Assembly (NCBI RefSeq): GCF_051860665.1
Contig: NZ_JBHYDM010000006.1
Span: 182,010-246,009 of the forward strand
Reading direction: 5' to 3'
Source: Falsiroseomonas sp051860665
GTDB taxonomy: Bacteria > Pseudomonadota > Alphaproteobacteria > Acetobacterales > Acetobacteraceae
DNA length: 64,000 nucleotides
A model generated the notes under the pieces. It was given only the letters and a program-made list of their open reading frames with translations. It was not told the DNA's origin and made no database searches. Below are positions 1 through 8,624 of the stretch, piece after piece (the first letter of the stretch is position 1; every line of letters starts with the position of its first letter). The position numbers were made by a program, and so were the translations under genes.

Positions 1-2
1 CC

Positions 3-1025
3 TTGATCGGCCATATGTCGCTGCGCGTCGGCGCCATGGGCCGCGACACGGGCCGGCCGGCGACGGACAAGGAGGCCGAGCGGATGCGCAGGCAATTGGC
101 CCAGGCGCTGTCCGAAGGCGCCGCCGGCTTCTCCACCGGCCTCTTCTACCCGCCGAGCAAGGCGGCGCCGACCGAGGAGGTGATCGCGGTGGCGGAGGCG
201 CTGCGCGACCACAAGGGTTTGTACGTCACGCATATGCGCGACGAGGCCGACCATGTGCTGGACAGCATCGAGGAGACGCTGCGCATCGGCAAGGCCGTCG
301 GCGCGCCCGTCATCATCAGCCACCACAAATGCGCCCAGCCCGAGAATCACGGACGGTCGGTGGAGACGCTGCCGCTGATCGCGCGCCATGCGGCGAATTA
401 CCCGGTGGCCTTCGACGTCTATCCCTATACCGCCTCCTCCACCTCGCTCGCCGCACGCAAGCCGCGGCCGGATGTGCCGGTCACGGTTACGAGCTCCGTC
501 CCGCATCCCGAGATGGCGGGCCGCGCCCTGTCCGATATCGCGGAGGAATGGGGCGTGACACTGGAGACGGCGGCGCAGCGCCTGACCCCCGGCGGCGGCG
601 TCTTCCACAACATGGCGGAGGCGGACATGCGCCGGATCCTCGCGCATCCGCTCTCCATGGTCGGCAGCGATGGCGGGCCCTTGGCAAAACATCCGCATCC
701 GCGCCTCTGGGGCACCTTCCCGCGGGTGCTCGGCCAGTATTGCCGGGAGCTCGGCCTCTTCGATCTGGAGACGGCCGTGCACAAGATGACGGGCCGCACG
801 GCGGCGATCTTCGGCATTCCGGACCGCGGGGTGCTGCGGGAGGGTGCCTTCGCCGATCTCGTGCTCTTCGACGCCGCCACGGTGCGGGACCGCGCCACCT
901 TCACCGAGCCGCGGCAGGTGGCCGATGGCATTCTGGAAACCTGGGTGAACGGCCAATCCGTCTATACCCATGCCGCCGGCGCCAGCGAGACGCCCGCCGG
1001 GCGCCTGCTGCACCGCGCGGCCTGA
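3..1025 (+). CDS. N-acyl-D-amino-acid deacylase family amidohydrolase, C-terminal part (5' end outside the window)
   Basis: Metal-dependent amidohydrolase of the D-aminoacylase family, which removes the acyl group from N-acyl-D-amino acids in the cytoplasm. The visible part has the family blocks LIGHMSLR, GFSTGLFYPPS, VTHMRDEA, VIISHHK, FDVYPY and the late Asp block VGSDGGPLAKHPHP, which supply metal-binding and catalytic His/Asp residues. The frame is open to the window edge and the N-terminal metal-binding HxH part is absent, so the gene begins upstream and the first in-frame codons here are internal. It converges on the RND pump gene with only 4 bases between the stop codons. The exact acyl-amino-acid substrate cannot be read from sequence. 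Confidence 0.85.
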   Translation: MIGHMSLRVGAMGRDTGRPATDKEAERMRRQLAQALSEGAAGFSTGLFYPPSKAAPTEEVIAVAEALRDHKGLYVTHMRDEADHVLDSIEETLRIGKAVGAPVIISHHKCAQPENHGRSVETLPLIARHAANYPVAFDVYPYTASSTSLAARKPRPDVPVTVTSSVPHPEMAGRALSDIAEEWGVTLETAAQRLTPGGGVFHNMAEADMRRILAHPLSMVGSDGGPLAKHPHPRLWGTFPRVLGQYCRELGLFDLETAVHKMTGRTAAIFGIPDRGVLREGAFADLVLFDAATVRDRATFTEPRQVADGILETWVNGQSVYTHAAGASETPAGRLLHRAA

Positions 1026-1029
1026 TCCG

Positions 1030-4000
1030 CTATTCGGCGGGGGCGAGCGCCCCCGCCGATGTCACCGCTTCCCGCTTCGCCCGCGGCAGGGCCAGCGCAT
1101 GCAGCGCCGGCACCACCAACAGCGTGGCCACGGTGCCCAGCGCCAGCCCGCCGATCATCGCCGCCGCCATCGGCCCCCAGAAGACCGAAAGCGTCAGCGG
1201 CACGAAGGCCAGCACGGCGGCCAGGCCCGTCAGCACCACCGGCCGCGCGCGGCGCACGCTGCTCTCGATGATCGCCGCGCGCAGCGGCATGCCATGCTCG
1301 ACATCCTGCCGCACCTGGTCGACCAGGATCAGCGTATTGCGCATCACCATCCCCGCCAGCGCGATCACGCCGAGCAGCGCGACGAAGCCGAAGGGCATGT
1401 CCAGCAGCAGCAGCGCGGCAGCCGCGCCCGGAATGCCCAGCGGCGCCGTGGCGAAGACCAGCGCGACGCGGCCGAAATGGCGCAGCTGCACCATCAGGAT
1501 CGCCAGCATCACAGCGATCATCGCCGGGAAGAGGGCGAAGAGGCTGGCATTGGCCTTGCCCGATTCCTCCGACGCGCCGCCCACCTCGATGCGCAGGCCC
1601 ACCGGTAGCCGCGCCTCGATCTCCGCCATGCGGGGCAATGCGGCCGCGGTCACATCCGGCGGCTGCAGCCCCGGCGCGACATCGGCGCGCACGGTGAGAA
1701 AGCCCTCGCGGTTGCGGCGCCAGAGGATGGGCTCCTCCATCACCGCCTCCAGCCGCGCCACCTGGCCGAGCGGCACGGGCCCGGCCTCCGTCACCAGGGT
1801 CAGGTCCGCCAGGTTCGACAGGCCGAGCCGTTCGGCCGCCGGCGCGCGCAGCACCACATCCACCAGCCGCGCGCCCTCCCGCAGCTGCGTCGCGGTGACG
1901 CCGGAGACGAGGGCCTGCATGGATTGCGCGACGGCCTGCGGCGAGAGGCCGAGCTGGACCACCCGCTCCTCATCCAGCACCAGCCGCATGGCCGGCGCCC
2001 TTTCGCTCCAGGCCAGCTGCACGTCGCGCGTGCCCGGCGTGGCGCGCATCGCCGCCATCACCTCCTCCGCCGCCACGCGCAGCTGCTCCGGCGTGCCGCC
2101 GACAACGCGGAACTGCACCGGATAGCCAACGGGCGGGCCGAAATCGAGGCGGGAGACGCGCACCCGCGCCTCCGCCACCGCGCCGGTGTCGACGAAGGCC
2201 AGCAGCTTCTCCCGCAGCCTTTCGCGCGCCGGCACGTCGCGCGCCTGGATCACCAGCTTGCCGAAAGCCTCGTTCGGCAGGTCCGGGTTCAGCGCCAGGA
2301 AGAAGCGGGGTGCGCCGGCGCCGATATAGGCGGTGGACATCACCGCATCGGCATCCTGCGCGATCACCGCCTGCACCTGCTCCACCGCCGCGCGGGTGGC
2401 GGCGAAGGTGGCGCCCTGGCGCAGGTTCACATCCACCAACAACTCCAGGCGCGAGGAGGTCGGGAAGAACTGCTTCTTCGTCATGCCGAGCCCGACAAAG
2501 CCCCCAGCCAGCACCACCAGCGTCGCCGCCAGCACCAGCCAGCGGAAATCCACGCACCAGGCCACCATGCGCCGCAGCAGTCGGTAGAAGCGCCCGTCAT
2601 ACAGCGCCTCATGCGCCACCACATGCTTCGGCAGCGGCAGCAGTTTCGTGCCCAGCCAGGGCGTGAACCAGACGGCCACGAGCCATGAGGCGATCAGCGC
2701 GCCGCCCACCACCCAGAAGATGCCGCCTGCATATTCGCCGCTGGTGGATGCCGCGAAGCCCACCGGAATGAAGCCCGCCATCGTCACCAGCGTGCCCGAC
2801 AGCATCGGCGCCGCCGTGCTGCCCCAGGCGAAGGCCGCCGCGCGGGCCTTGTCCCAGCCCTCCTCCAGCTTCACCACCATCGCCTCGATCGCGATGATCG
2901 CGTCATCCACCAGCAGGCCCAGCGCCAGGATCAGCGCGCCGAGCGAAATCCGCTCCAGCTCCGTGCCCCAGTAGAGCATCATCAGGAAGACCGCGGCCAA
3001 GGTCAGGGGCACCGACAGCGCCACGATGATGCCGGCCCGCAGGCCCAGCGAGAGGAAGGAGATCAGCAGCACCACGCCGAGTGCTGCCACGAACTTGGTC
3101 AGGAATTCGGCGACGCTTTCCGCCACGATATGCGGCTGGTCGGAGACGAGCTGCAATTCGAGCCCCAGCGGCAGGTCGCGTCGCACTTCCGCCAGCGCCA
3201 AGCGCAGGCTTTCGCCCAGCGCCAGCACATTGAAGCCGGGCTGCTTGACGACCGAGATCATCACCGCGCCCGCGCCATCATGGAACACCGCGGCACTCGG
3301 CGGATCGGCCAGGCCGCGCGAAACCTCCGCGATATCGCCCAGCCGCAGGGTACGATCGCCGGCGCTGACCGGCACATTGCGGATCGCCTCCACCCCGTCC
3401 AGCCCGCCGCCCACGCGCAGATGCACGCGCAGCGCGCCGGTCTCCACCACGCCGGCCGGCGCCACGGGGTTCTGCCGCGCCAGCGCATCGAGGATGGCGG
3501 AAGGCGCGATGCCCAGCGTGGCCAGTCGCGCATGGCTGACCTCCACATGGATGCGCTGCGCGATCTCGCCCTGGATCGCCACCTTCTCCACCCCCGGCAC
3601 GCGCAGCAGCCGAAGGCGGATCTGCTCCGCCTGGCGCACCAGTTCGGGGTTCTCCGCCCCTGTGAGGGCCAGCACGGCGGAATAGACGTCCGAATACTCG
3701 TCGTTGAAGAAGGGGCCCTGCACGCCGGCCGGCAGGTTCGGCACGATGTCGCCCACCTTCTTGCGGACCTGGTACCAAAGCTCCGGCACCAGCCGCGGCG
3801 GCGTGGTGTCGCGCAGCAGCACGGTGATCACCGCCTGGCCCGGCCGCACATAGGTCTCGAGTTTGTCGAGATGCGCCAGGTCCTGCAGCCGGCTTTCGAT
3901 GCGGTCTGCCACCTGGGCCTGCATCTCCGCAGCCGTCGCCCCAGGCCATTGCGCGGTCACGACCATGACCTTCAGGGTGAAGGAGGGATCCTCCGCCCGG

Positions 4001-4107
4001 CCGAGCTTGAGATAGGCGCCGCCGCCCAGAACGGCGAGCAGCAGGATGGCGAACAGCGTCAGCGCGCCGTTGCGCACGCCCCAGGCGGAGAGGTTGAAGC
4101 GGTCCAT
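1030..4107 (-). CDS. RND-family efflux pump, inner-membrane transporter
   Basis: Proton-driven RND pump (AcrB/MexB/MdtB-like superfamily), 1025 aa, the usual length. It has the N-terminal transmembrane helix after a short cytoplasmic start (MDRFNLSAW), two large periplasmic loops and the paired helices of the repeated 12-TM fold. The proton-relay pair is visible as LLVDDAIIAIEAM with Asp401 and Asp402 in the fourth helix. The adaptor gene lies 13 bases upstream and a TetR gene before that, all on the minus strand, so the three form one operon. No outer-membrane channel gene is in the window, so the pump presumably borrows a TolC-like protein. Substrate is not predictable. Confidence 0.93.
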   Translation of the reverse strand: MDRFNLSAWGVRNGALTLFAILLLAVLGGGAYLKLGRAEDPSFTLKVMVVTAQWPGATAAEMQAQVADRIESRLQDLAHLDKLETYVRPGQAVITVLLRDTTPPRLVPELWYQVRKKVGDIVPNLPAGVQGPFFNDEYSDVYSAVLALTGAENPELVRQAEQIRLRLLRVPGVEKVAIQGEIAQRIHVEVSHARLATLGIAPSAILDALARQNPVAPAGVVETGALRVHLRVGGGLDGVEAIRNVPVSAGDRTLRLGDIAEVSRGLADPPSAAVFHDGAGAVMISVVKQPGFNVLALGESLRLALAEVRRDLPLGLELQLVSDQPHIVAESVAEFLTKFVAALGVVLLISFLSLGLRAGIIVALSVPLTLAAVFLMMLYWGTELERISLGALILALGLLVDDAIIAIEAMVVKLEEGWDKARAAAFAWGSTAAPMLSGTLVTMAGFIPVGFAASTSGEYAGGIFWVVGGALIASWLVAVWFTPWLGTKLLPLPKHVVAHEALYDGRFYRLLRRMVAWCVDFRWLVLAATLVVLAGGFVGLGMTKKQFFPTSSRLELLVDVNLRQGATFAATRAAVEQVQAVIAQDADAVMSTAYIGAGAPRFFLALNPDLPNEAFGKLVIQARDVPARERLREKLLAFVDTGAVAEARVRVSRLDFGPPVGYPVQFRVVGGTPEQLRVAAEEVMAAMRATPGTRDVQLAWSERAPAMRLVLDEERVVQLGLSPQAVAQSMQALVSGVTATQLREGARLVDVVLRAPAAERLGLSNLADLTLVTEAGPVPLGQVARLEAVMEEPILWRRNREGFLTVRADVAPGLQPPDVTAAALPRMAEIEARLPVGLRIEVGGASEESGKANASLFALFPAMIAVMLAILMVQLRHFGRVALVFATAPLGIPGAAAALLLLDMPFGFVALLGVIALAGMVMRNTLILVDQVRQDVEHGMPLRAAIIESSVRRARPVVLTGLAAVLAFVPLTLSVFWGPMAAAMIGGLALGTVATLLVVPALHALALPRAKREAVTSAGALAPAE
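1035..1058. terminator. GC-rich hairpin at the convergent end of the deacylase and RND pump genes
   Basis: A perfect 10-bp inverted repeat (CGGCGGGGGC, then GAGC, then GCCCCCGCCG) lies just inside the 3' end of the RND gene, 10 bases past the deacylase stop. It has no T-run on either side, so it is a candidate bidirectional or Rho-assisted terminator or an RNA-stabilising stem rather than a classical intrinsic terminator. Confidence 0.4.
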
Positions 4108-4120
4108 GCGTCGGTCCCCC

Positions 4121-5251
4121 TCAGCGCAGGGTGGCGGAAAGGCGGGTCTGCACCACGCGCACGCGCTGACCGGGGTCGAGCAGCTGCGGCCCCATGGCCA
4201 CCACCGTGTCGCCGGGCGCGAGCGGGCCGGTCACCTCCGCCGTCTGTTCCGCCAGGGCGCGCACCCGCACCGGCACGGCCTCGATCCGCGATGCGCCGCC
4301 GCTGGGGGGCAGCACGCGCCAGACCATGGGGCCATGGCCGCGGTCATGCAGCGCGGAAAGCGGCAGCGTGGCGGCGGGCTCGCCCTGCTGGGCGAGGCGC
4401 ACGGTACCGGTCATGCCGAGTGCAACCCAGTCCGGCGCGGCCTCCAGCGTGAAGCGCACGGCATAGGTGCGCAGCGCCGCATCCGCCTGCGGCGCCACCT
4501 CCCGCAACTTCGCCGCCACCGGGACATCAGGCCGCGCCCAGAAGCGGACTTCCGCCAGCGCCGTGGCCAGGCCCGGCAGCGCCGATTCCGGCACGCGGAC
4601 CAGCAATTCACGCTCCGCCGGATCGGCCAGGCGCAGCACCGCCTGGCCTTCCGGCAGCACCTGCCCGGCCTCCGCCAGCAGCGCCGTCACCACGCCGGGG
4701 GAGGGGGCGCGCAGCGTGGCATAGGACAGGCGGTTGCGCGCCAGTTCCAGCGCCGCCTGGGCGGAGGCGACACGCTCCGCCGCCGCGCGCGCGCTGGCCA
4801 CGCGCTGGTCGTCATAGCTGGCCGAGACATGGCCGGCGGCGCGCAATTCGCGAGACCTGGCGGCATCGTTGCGCGCCTGGCGGGACTGCGCCTCGGCCGA
4901 GGCGAGGTCGGCCTCCGCCGCGCGCAGGGACAGGCCGAGATCGGCGGGGTCCAGCTGCGCCAGCACATCGCCGGCCGCCACCAGCTGACCGACCTCCACC
5001 GCGCGGCTGACCATCCGCCCGCCGGTGCGGAAGGCCACCTCCACCTCCCGCCGCGCCTGCACCACGCCGGTATGGGCGGATTGGCTGGCGCCGGAGGACA
5101 GAACCACCTGCGCCGCCTGCACCGGGCGGGGCGCGTCGGAGACGGGCAGGGGGGCGGAGGCTTCGCCATCGCAGGCGGTCAGCAGCCCCATGCCGAGGCT
5201 GGTCAGGATCGGCAGGGACAGCAGCAGGGGGAGGCTGCGGGGGATCGGCAT
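4121..5251 (-). CDS. RND efflux periplasmic adaptor (membrane fusion protein)
   Basis: Membrane-fusion protein that links the RND pump to an outer-membrane channel, 376 aa. It begins with a lipoprotein signal ending in LLTAC (Cys about residue 27), so it is likely an inner-membrane-anchored periplasmic lipoprotein. It then shows the biotinyl-lipoyl half-domain (GGRMVSRAVEVGQLVAAGDVL), a long alpha-helical hairpin rich in Ala/Arg (about 105-170), the second lipoyl half (LRAPSPGVVTALLAEAGQVL) and beta-barrel and membrane-proximal domains. It precedes the pump gene by 13 bases, the normal order for such operons. Confidence 0.92.
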   Translation of the reverse strand: MPIPRSLPLLLSLPILTSLGMGLLTACDGEASAPLPVSDAPRPVQAAQVVLSSGASQSAHTGVVQARREVEVAFRTGGRMVSRAVEVGQLVAAGDVLAQLDPADLGLSLRAAEADLASAEAQSRQARNDAARSRELRAAGHVSASYDDQRVASARAAAERVASAQAALELARNRLSYATLRAPSPGVVTALLAEAGQVLPEGQAVLRLADPAERELLVRVPESALPGLATALAEVRFWARPDVPVAAKLREVAPQADAALRTYAVRFTLEAAPDWVALGMTGTVRLAQQGEPAATLPLSALHDRGHGPMVWRVLPPSGGASRIEAVPVRVRALAEQTAEVTGPLAPGDTVVAMGPQLLDPGQRVRVVQTRLSATLR

Positions 5252-5286
5252 GGGGAGGGGCTCGCGTCTGACTGCGACACCCTTAC

Positions 5287-5309
5287 GCGTTATGAGTGAT
5301 GAAAGTCAA
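5287..5309 (-). promoter_or_regulatory. Possible promoter/operator between the tetR-like gene and the efflux genes
   Basis: The 64-base gap is AT-rich against its surroundings. Read on the minus strand it holds TTGACT (5309-5304), resembling a -35 element, followed by CATCACTCATAACGC. A very similar string, CATCACCTGTCATAATGC, lies upstream of the TetR gene at 5977-5994. The shared CATCAC and TCATAA parts are compatible with TetR operator half-sites, but no clean -10 element is visible. Confidence 0.25.
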
Positions 5310-5315
5310 TAATCG

Positions 5316-5960
5316 TCAGCTATCGACTTTTGCCTGGATGCCACGCAGCAGCAGATCGATCACCTGCTCCAGCTTGCGGGCCATCTCCTCCTCCGGCTCC
5401 TGCCGCAGGCCGCATTCGGCGATCAGCACCGGATGCATGAAGCCGATGGTGGCCATCTTGATGGCGGTCGCCGTCGCATCCGCATCGAGCCGGGCGAACT
5501 CGCCGCTGGCCATGCCATCCATCAGCACATGGCGGATCGCGGTGCGGATGCCCTCGATGAAGCGTTCCACCACGCCCCAATGCTCGGCCATGGCGGCGGT
5601 GACCATGTCGTGCAGCCGGCGCTGGGTGAAGAACAGGGCCATGTGGCGGTGATGCAGTGTGCGCAGAAGGGTCCGCAGGCGCTCCGCCGCCGTGCCGCGG
5701 CCGCGGGCGACGGTCCAGAGCTCGGATTCCACCCCGTCCAGCATCCGCGCCGCGATCACCTCGTTGATCGCGGATTTGGAGGGGTAGAAGCGGTAGATAT
5801 TGGCCGGCGACATGCCCAGTTCGCGCGCGATATCGGCCACCGTGGTCTTCTGGTAGCCGATCGAACGAAACAGCGTTTCCGCCATGTCCTCGATGCGCCG
5901 GCGCGTCTCCTCGGCGCTGGCGCCGCGGCGGAGGGCGGGGTCGCGGGTGCTTGTGCTCAT
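5316..5960 (-). CDS. TetR/AcrR-family transcriptional regulator
   Basis: Dimeric ligand-responsive repressor, 214 aa. The N-terminal domain (about 15-65) contains the helix-turn-helix TVADIARELGMSPANIYRFY, and the C-terminal all-helical domain is the ligand pocket. It is the first gene of the minus-strand unit with adaptor and pump, 64 bases upstream of the adaptor, and most likely represses both itself and the pump, the usual AcrR/NalC-type arrangement. The start follows a short AT-rich leader that contains a candidate operator. Confidence 0.9.
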   Translation of the reverse strand: MSTSTRDPALRRGASAEETRRRIEDMAETLFRSIGYQKTTVADIARELGMSPANIYRFYPSKSAINEVIAARMLDGVESELWTVARGRGTAAERLRTLLRTLHHRHMALFFTQRRLHDMVTAAMAEHWGVVERFIEGIRTAIRHVLMDGMASGEFARLDADATATAIKMATIGFMHPVLIAECGLRQEPEEEMARKLEQVIDLLLRGIQAKVDS

Positions 5961-5976
5961 GACGAATTACCTAAAA

Positions 5977-5994
5977 CATCACCTGTCATAATGC
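5977..5994. promoter_or_regulatory. Candidate TetR operator upstream of the tetR-like gene
   Basis: CATCACCTGTCATAATGC lies 16 bases upstream of the TetR start. It shares CATCAC and TCATAA with the sequence before the adaptor gene (opposite orientation, three bases shorter spacing). This is inference from a two-copy match only. Confidence 0.25.
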
Positions 5995-6051
5995 CAGCCC
6001 TCCCGCTCCAGCCTCTTGGAAAACCATCCCGGAATGCGCGACAAAGCTCCC

Positions 6052-6435
6052 ATGAGCCCTTATCGATTCGACCACATCCATCTCCGCAGCCCGGATCCCG
6101 AGGCCACCGCCGCATTCTATGTCTCGGCCTTCGGCGCCGAGATCAAGCAGCGCGTGACCCCGGGCGGCAAGCTGCGGGTCATCCTGGACCTGGCCTCCGT
6201 GCCGCTGTTCGTCGAGGAGGTGCCGGCGGAGACCGCCGCCCCGCCCGCGCCGCCCTTCCTCGGCATCGAGCATGTGGGGCTTGGCGTCGATGACCTGGAC
6301 GCGGCGCTGGCCGACCTGAAGGCCAAGGGCGTGCCGCTGATCTCCGGCCCCACCGAGGCCCGCCCCGGTGTCCGCATCGCCTTCCTGCAGGCGCCAGATG
6401 GCGTCCGCGTGGAGCTGATCGAGCGCCGCGGCTGA
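6052..6435 (+). CDS. VOC (glyoxalase/bleomycin-resistance fold) family protein
   Basis: Small vicinal-oxygen-chelate fold protein, 127 aa from this start. Two beta-alpha-beta-beta-beta modules are recognisable: RFDHIHLRSPDPEATAAFY and GIEHVGLGVDDLDAALADL. The His residues in FDHIH and EHVG and the terminal Glu in VRVELIE are the usual metal-ligand positions. The fold serves lyases, dioxygenases and resistance proteins alike, so the reaction is unknown. ATG codons at 6034 and 6052 are possible starts; 6052 places the domain at the very N-terminus. It lies 13 bases upstream of the MFS gene and may be co-transcribed with it. Confidence 0.75.
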   Translation: MSPYRFDHIHLRSPDPEATAAFYVSAFGAEIKQRVTPGGKLRVILDLASVPLFVEEVPAETAAPPAPPFLGIEHVGLGVDDLDAALADLKAKGVPLISGPTEARPGVRIAFLQAPDGVRVELIERRG

Positions 6436-6448
6436 GCTCGCGCCGCCG

Positions 6449-7594
6449 ATGACGCGCTGGCCCCCCGTTGCCGCCATGCTGGCCGGCGGCATTCTGGGGG
6501 GTGCGCAGATCGGCAAGGTGCCGGCGGCGATGACCACCATCGGTGCCGAATTCGGCCTGGGCCTGACCGGCGCGGCGCTGCTCGTCTCCCTCTTCGCGCT
6601 GATGGCGGCGCTCGGCGGCCTCGGCATCGGCCTGGCGGTGGCGCGGATCGGGCCGCGCCGGGCGCTGCTGAGCGGGTTGGGGCTCGGCACCGTCGCCGGC
6701 CTGGCCGCCGCACTGGCACCCAGCACGCCGCTTCTGCTGCTGGCCCGCGTGGCCGAAGGCGCCGGCTTCCTGCTGCTGGTGGTGGCCGCCCCGGGGCTGA
6801 TCGCGGCCTGCGTCGCGCCCCACGATCGCGGCCTCGCCATGGGCCTCTGGGGCACCTACATGCCCGCCGGCATCGCGCTGGGCCTTCTGAGTGCACCATT
6901 GGTCGAGGCGCAGGGCTGGCGCCTGGCCTGGATGGTCCTGGCCCTGGCACTTGGCCTGGCCGCGCTGCTCTGCTGGCGGCTGGTGCCGCCCGCCGAGGCA
7001 GCGGAAGCGCCGGCCGCCGCGCCGATCCTTTCGCAACTGCGGGCCCTGGCCGCGGCGCGGCGCCCACTGCGCATCGCCACCGCCTTCGCCACCTATAACG
7101 TGATGTATTTCGGCATCGCCGCCTTCCTGCCGGCGCGGCTGGAATCGCTCGGCGCCGGCACGGGCGGGGCAGGGGCCGCGGCCGCCCTCGCCGCACTGGC
7201 CAATGCCGGCGGCAACCTGGCCAGCGGCCTGCTGATGCGGCGTGGCGTGGCGGCGGACCGGCTGGTGGTGGCCGGCGCGCTCGGCATGGCGCTGCTGGCG
7301 GCGGGCGTCTACCTGGTTCCGCAGCCGGCGGTGGTCACCGTGCTGGCGGTGCTGGCCTGCGGCATTGGCGGCGTGCTGCCGGCGGCCTGCTTCGCGCTGC
7401 TGCCGCGGGCGGTGCCCAACCCGGCGCTGGTCGCGCCGGCGGTCGGGCTGGTGATCCAGGGCAACAACCTGGCGCAGCTTCTGGCACCGCCGCTGATCGG
7501 CGCGCTGGCCACCACCTCCTGGGCCCTGGCTTCGCTGCCGCTGCTGGTGGCGGGGCTGCTCGCGACTTTGGCAGGACGCGCACTCGCCCGGTGA
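6449..7594 (+). CDS. MFS transporter
   Basis: Major facilitator superfamily permease of 381 aa with about twelve hydrophobic helices, very Ala/Leu/Gly-rich. A motif-A-like loop appears after TM2 (VARIGPRRALLSGLGLG) and the two six-helix halves are separated by a charged loop around residue 190 (ILSQLRALAAARRPLR). It resembles the cyanate/drug-type MFS group, but the substrate cannot be assigned. The stop lies 120 bases before the ABC cassette, with no obvious shared function. Confidence 0.85.
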   Translation: MTRWPPVAAMLAGGILGGAQIGKVPAAMTTIGAEFGLGLTGAALLVSLFALMAALGGLGIGLAVARIGPRRALLSGLGLGTVAGLAAALAPSTPLLLLARVAEGAGFLLLVVAAPGLIAACVAPHDRGLAMGLWGTYMPAGIALGLLSAPLVEAQGWRLAWMVLALALGLAALLCWRLVPPAEAAEAPAAAPILSQLRALAAARRPLRIATAFATYNVMYFGIAAFLPARLESLGAGTGGAGAAAALAALANAGGNLASGLLMRRGVAADRLVVAGALGMALLAAGVYLVPQPAVVTVLAVLACGIGGVLPAACFALLPRAVPNPALVAPAVGLVIQGNNLAQLLAPPLIGALATTSWALASLPLLVAGLLATLAGRALAR

Positions 7595-7714
7595 TTTCGC
7601 GCGCGCAGCGGCCTTGCCGCCCCGCGTCGCGCCCGCCAAGCTGCATCCCAGCCGGCCGCCCAAGCGCCGCATGCAGGGATCGCGCACGCCAACCGAGTCG
7701 AAGGAAGCGTATAC

Positions 7715-8536
7715 ATGCCAAGCCATCTCCATCGCCGCCACCTGCTCGGCCTCGCCGCCGCCGCGCTGCCGCTGCTGGGCTCAGCGGCGCAGGCGCGGTC
7801 GCTGGAGCAGGTGCTCTCCACCAGGCGCCTGCGCGCCGGCATCAACCCGACGCTGCCGCCGATGGGCCTGTTCAACGAGCGCAACCAGATCGACGGCTTC
7901 GATGCCGAGATCGCGCGCGAGATCGCCAGGCGGATGAATGTCGAGCTGGAGATCGTGCAGGTCGGCAGCCCCGACCGCATTCCCTTCCTGCAATCCGACC
8001 GGATCGACATCGTGCTGGGCTCCATCACCCGCACGGTGGAGCGCGCGCTGGTCATCGACTACACGGTGCCGCTGCATACGCAGTCCATGGTGGTGCTGAC
8101 CAAGGCGAGCGGCACCGCCGTGCCGATCGAGAAGCCGGCCGACCTCAACAACCGCGCCGTGCGGCTGGTGCAGGTGCGCGGCACGGTGGGTATCCCCTGG
8201 ATCCAGGCCAATGCGGCGCAGGCGCAGGTGACGCTGCTGGACAACTATCCCGACTGTTTCCGTGCGCTGGCGCAGGGCCGTGCCGATGCGATGGTCGACG
8301 TGGCCGAATCCATCGTCATCCCGATGCGCAACTTCCCAGTGCAGTGGAAGATCCTGGACGAGGTGCTGGCCAGCTTCTGGGTCGGCATCGGCGTGCAGAA
8401 GGGCAATACCGCGCTGAAGGACGTGCTCAACGTCATCCTCTTCGAACTGCACCGCAGCGGCTTCGTGAACACCACCTGGCAGAAGTATTTCGGCGTGCCG
8501 ATGACCACGCCGATTCCCTTCAACCCGATGTTCTGA
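7715..8536 (+). CDS. Amino-acid ABC transporter substrate-binding protein (cassette 1)
   Basis: Periplasmic solute-binding protein of the polar amino acid family (SBP_bac_3), 273 aa. An RR-containing, Tat-like signal (MPSHLHRRHLLGLAAAALP) ends near AAQA. The mature protein opens with LRAGINPTLPPMGLFNERN, and the ligand-carboxylate Arg region reads GSITRTVERALVIDYT. It is clearly paralogous to the binding protein at 14551-15375: both share NPTLPP, NQIDGF, GSPDRIP, QVRGT and LLDNYPD. Two permease genes follow, so this is the first gene of a binding protein-permease-permease cassette. Confidence 0.93.
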   Translation: MPSHLHRRHLLGLAAAALPLLGSAAQARSLEQVLSTRRLRAGINPTLPPMGLFNERNQIDGFDAEIAREIARRMNVELEIVQVGSPDRIPFLQSDRIDIVLGSITRTVERALVIDYTVPLHTQSMVVLTKASGTAVPIEKPADLNNRAVRLVQVRGTVGIPWIQANAAQAQVTLLDNYPDCFRALAQGRADAMVDVAESIVIPMRNFPVQWKILDEVLASFWVGIGVQKGNTALKDVLNVILFELHRSGFVNTTWQKYFGVPMTTPIPFNPMF

Positions 8537-8546
8537 TCGCGCCTTT

Positions 8547-8572
8547 CCCTCCCCCGCGCTGGCGGGGGAGGG
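8547..8572. repeat. REP-like palindromic hairpin inside ABC cassette 1
   Basis: A perfect 11-bp inverted repeat (CCCTCCCCCGC, loop GCTG, GCGGGGGAGGG) lies 10 bases after the binding-protein stop, followed by a G-rich tail (CCAGGGTGGGGGTCAGGG). The palindrome plus tail resembles dispersed intergenic repeats of GC-rich proteobacteria. Its place between the binding-protein and permease genes fits a role in stabilising the binding-protein mRNA so that this subunit is made in excess. Confidence 0.5.
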
Positions 8573-8624
8573 CCAGGGTGGGGGTCAGGGCCGCCGCCGC
8601 CATCATACGGGACCTCCACGCAGC

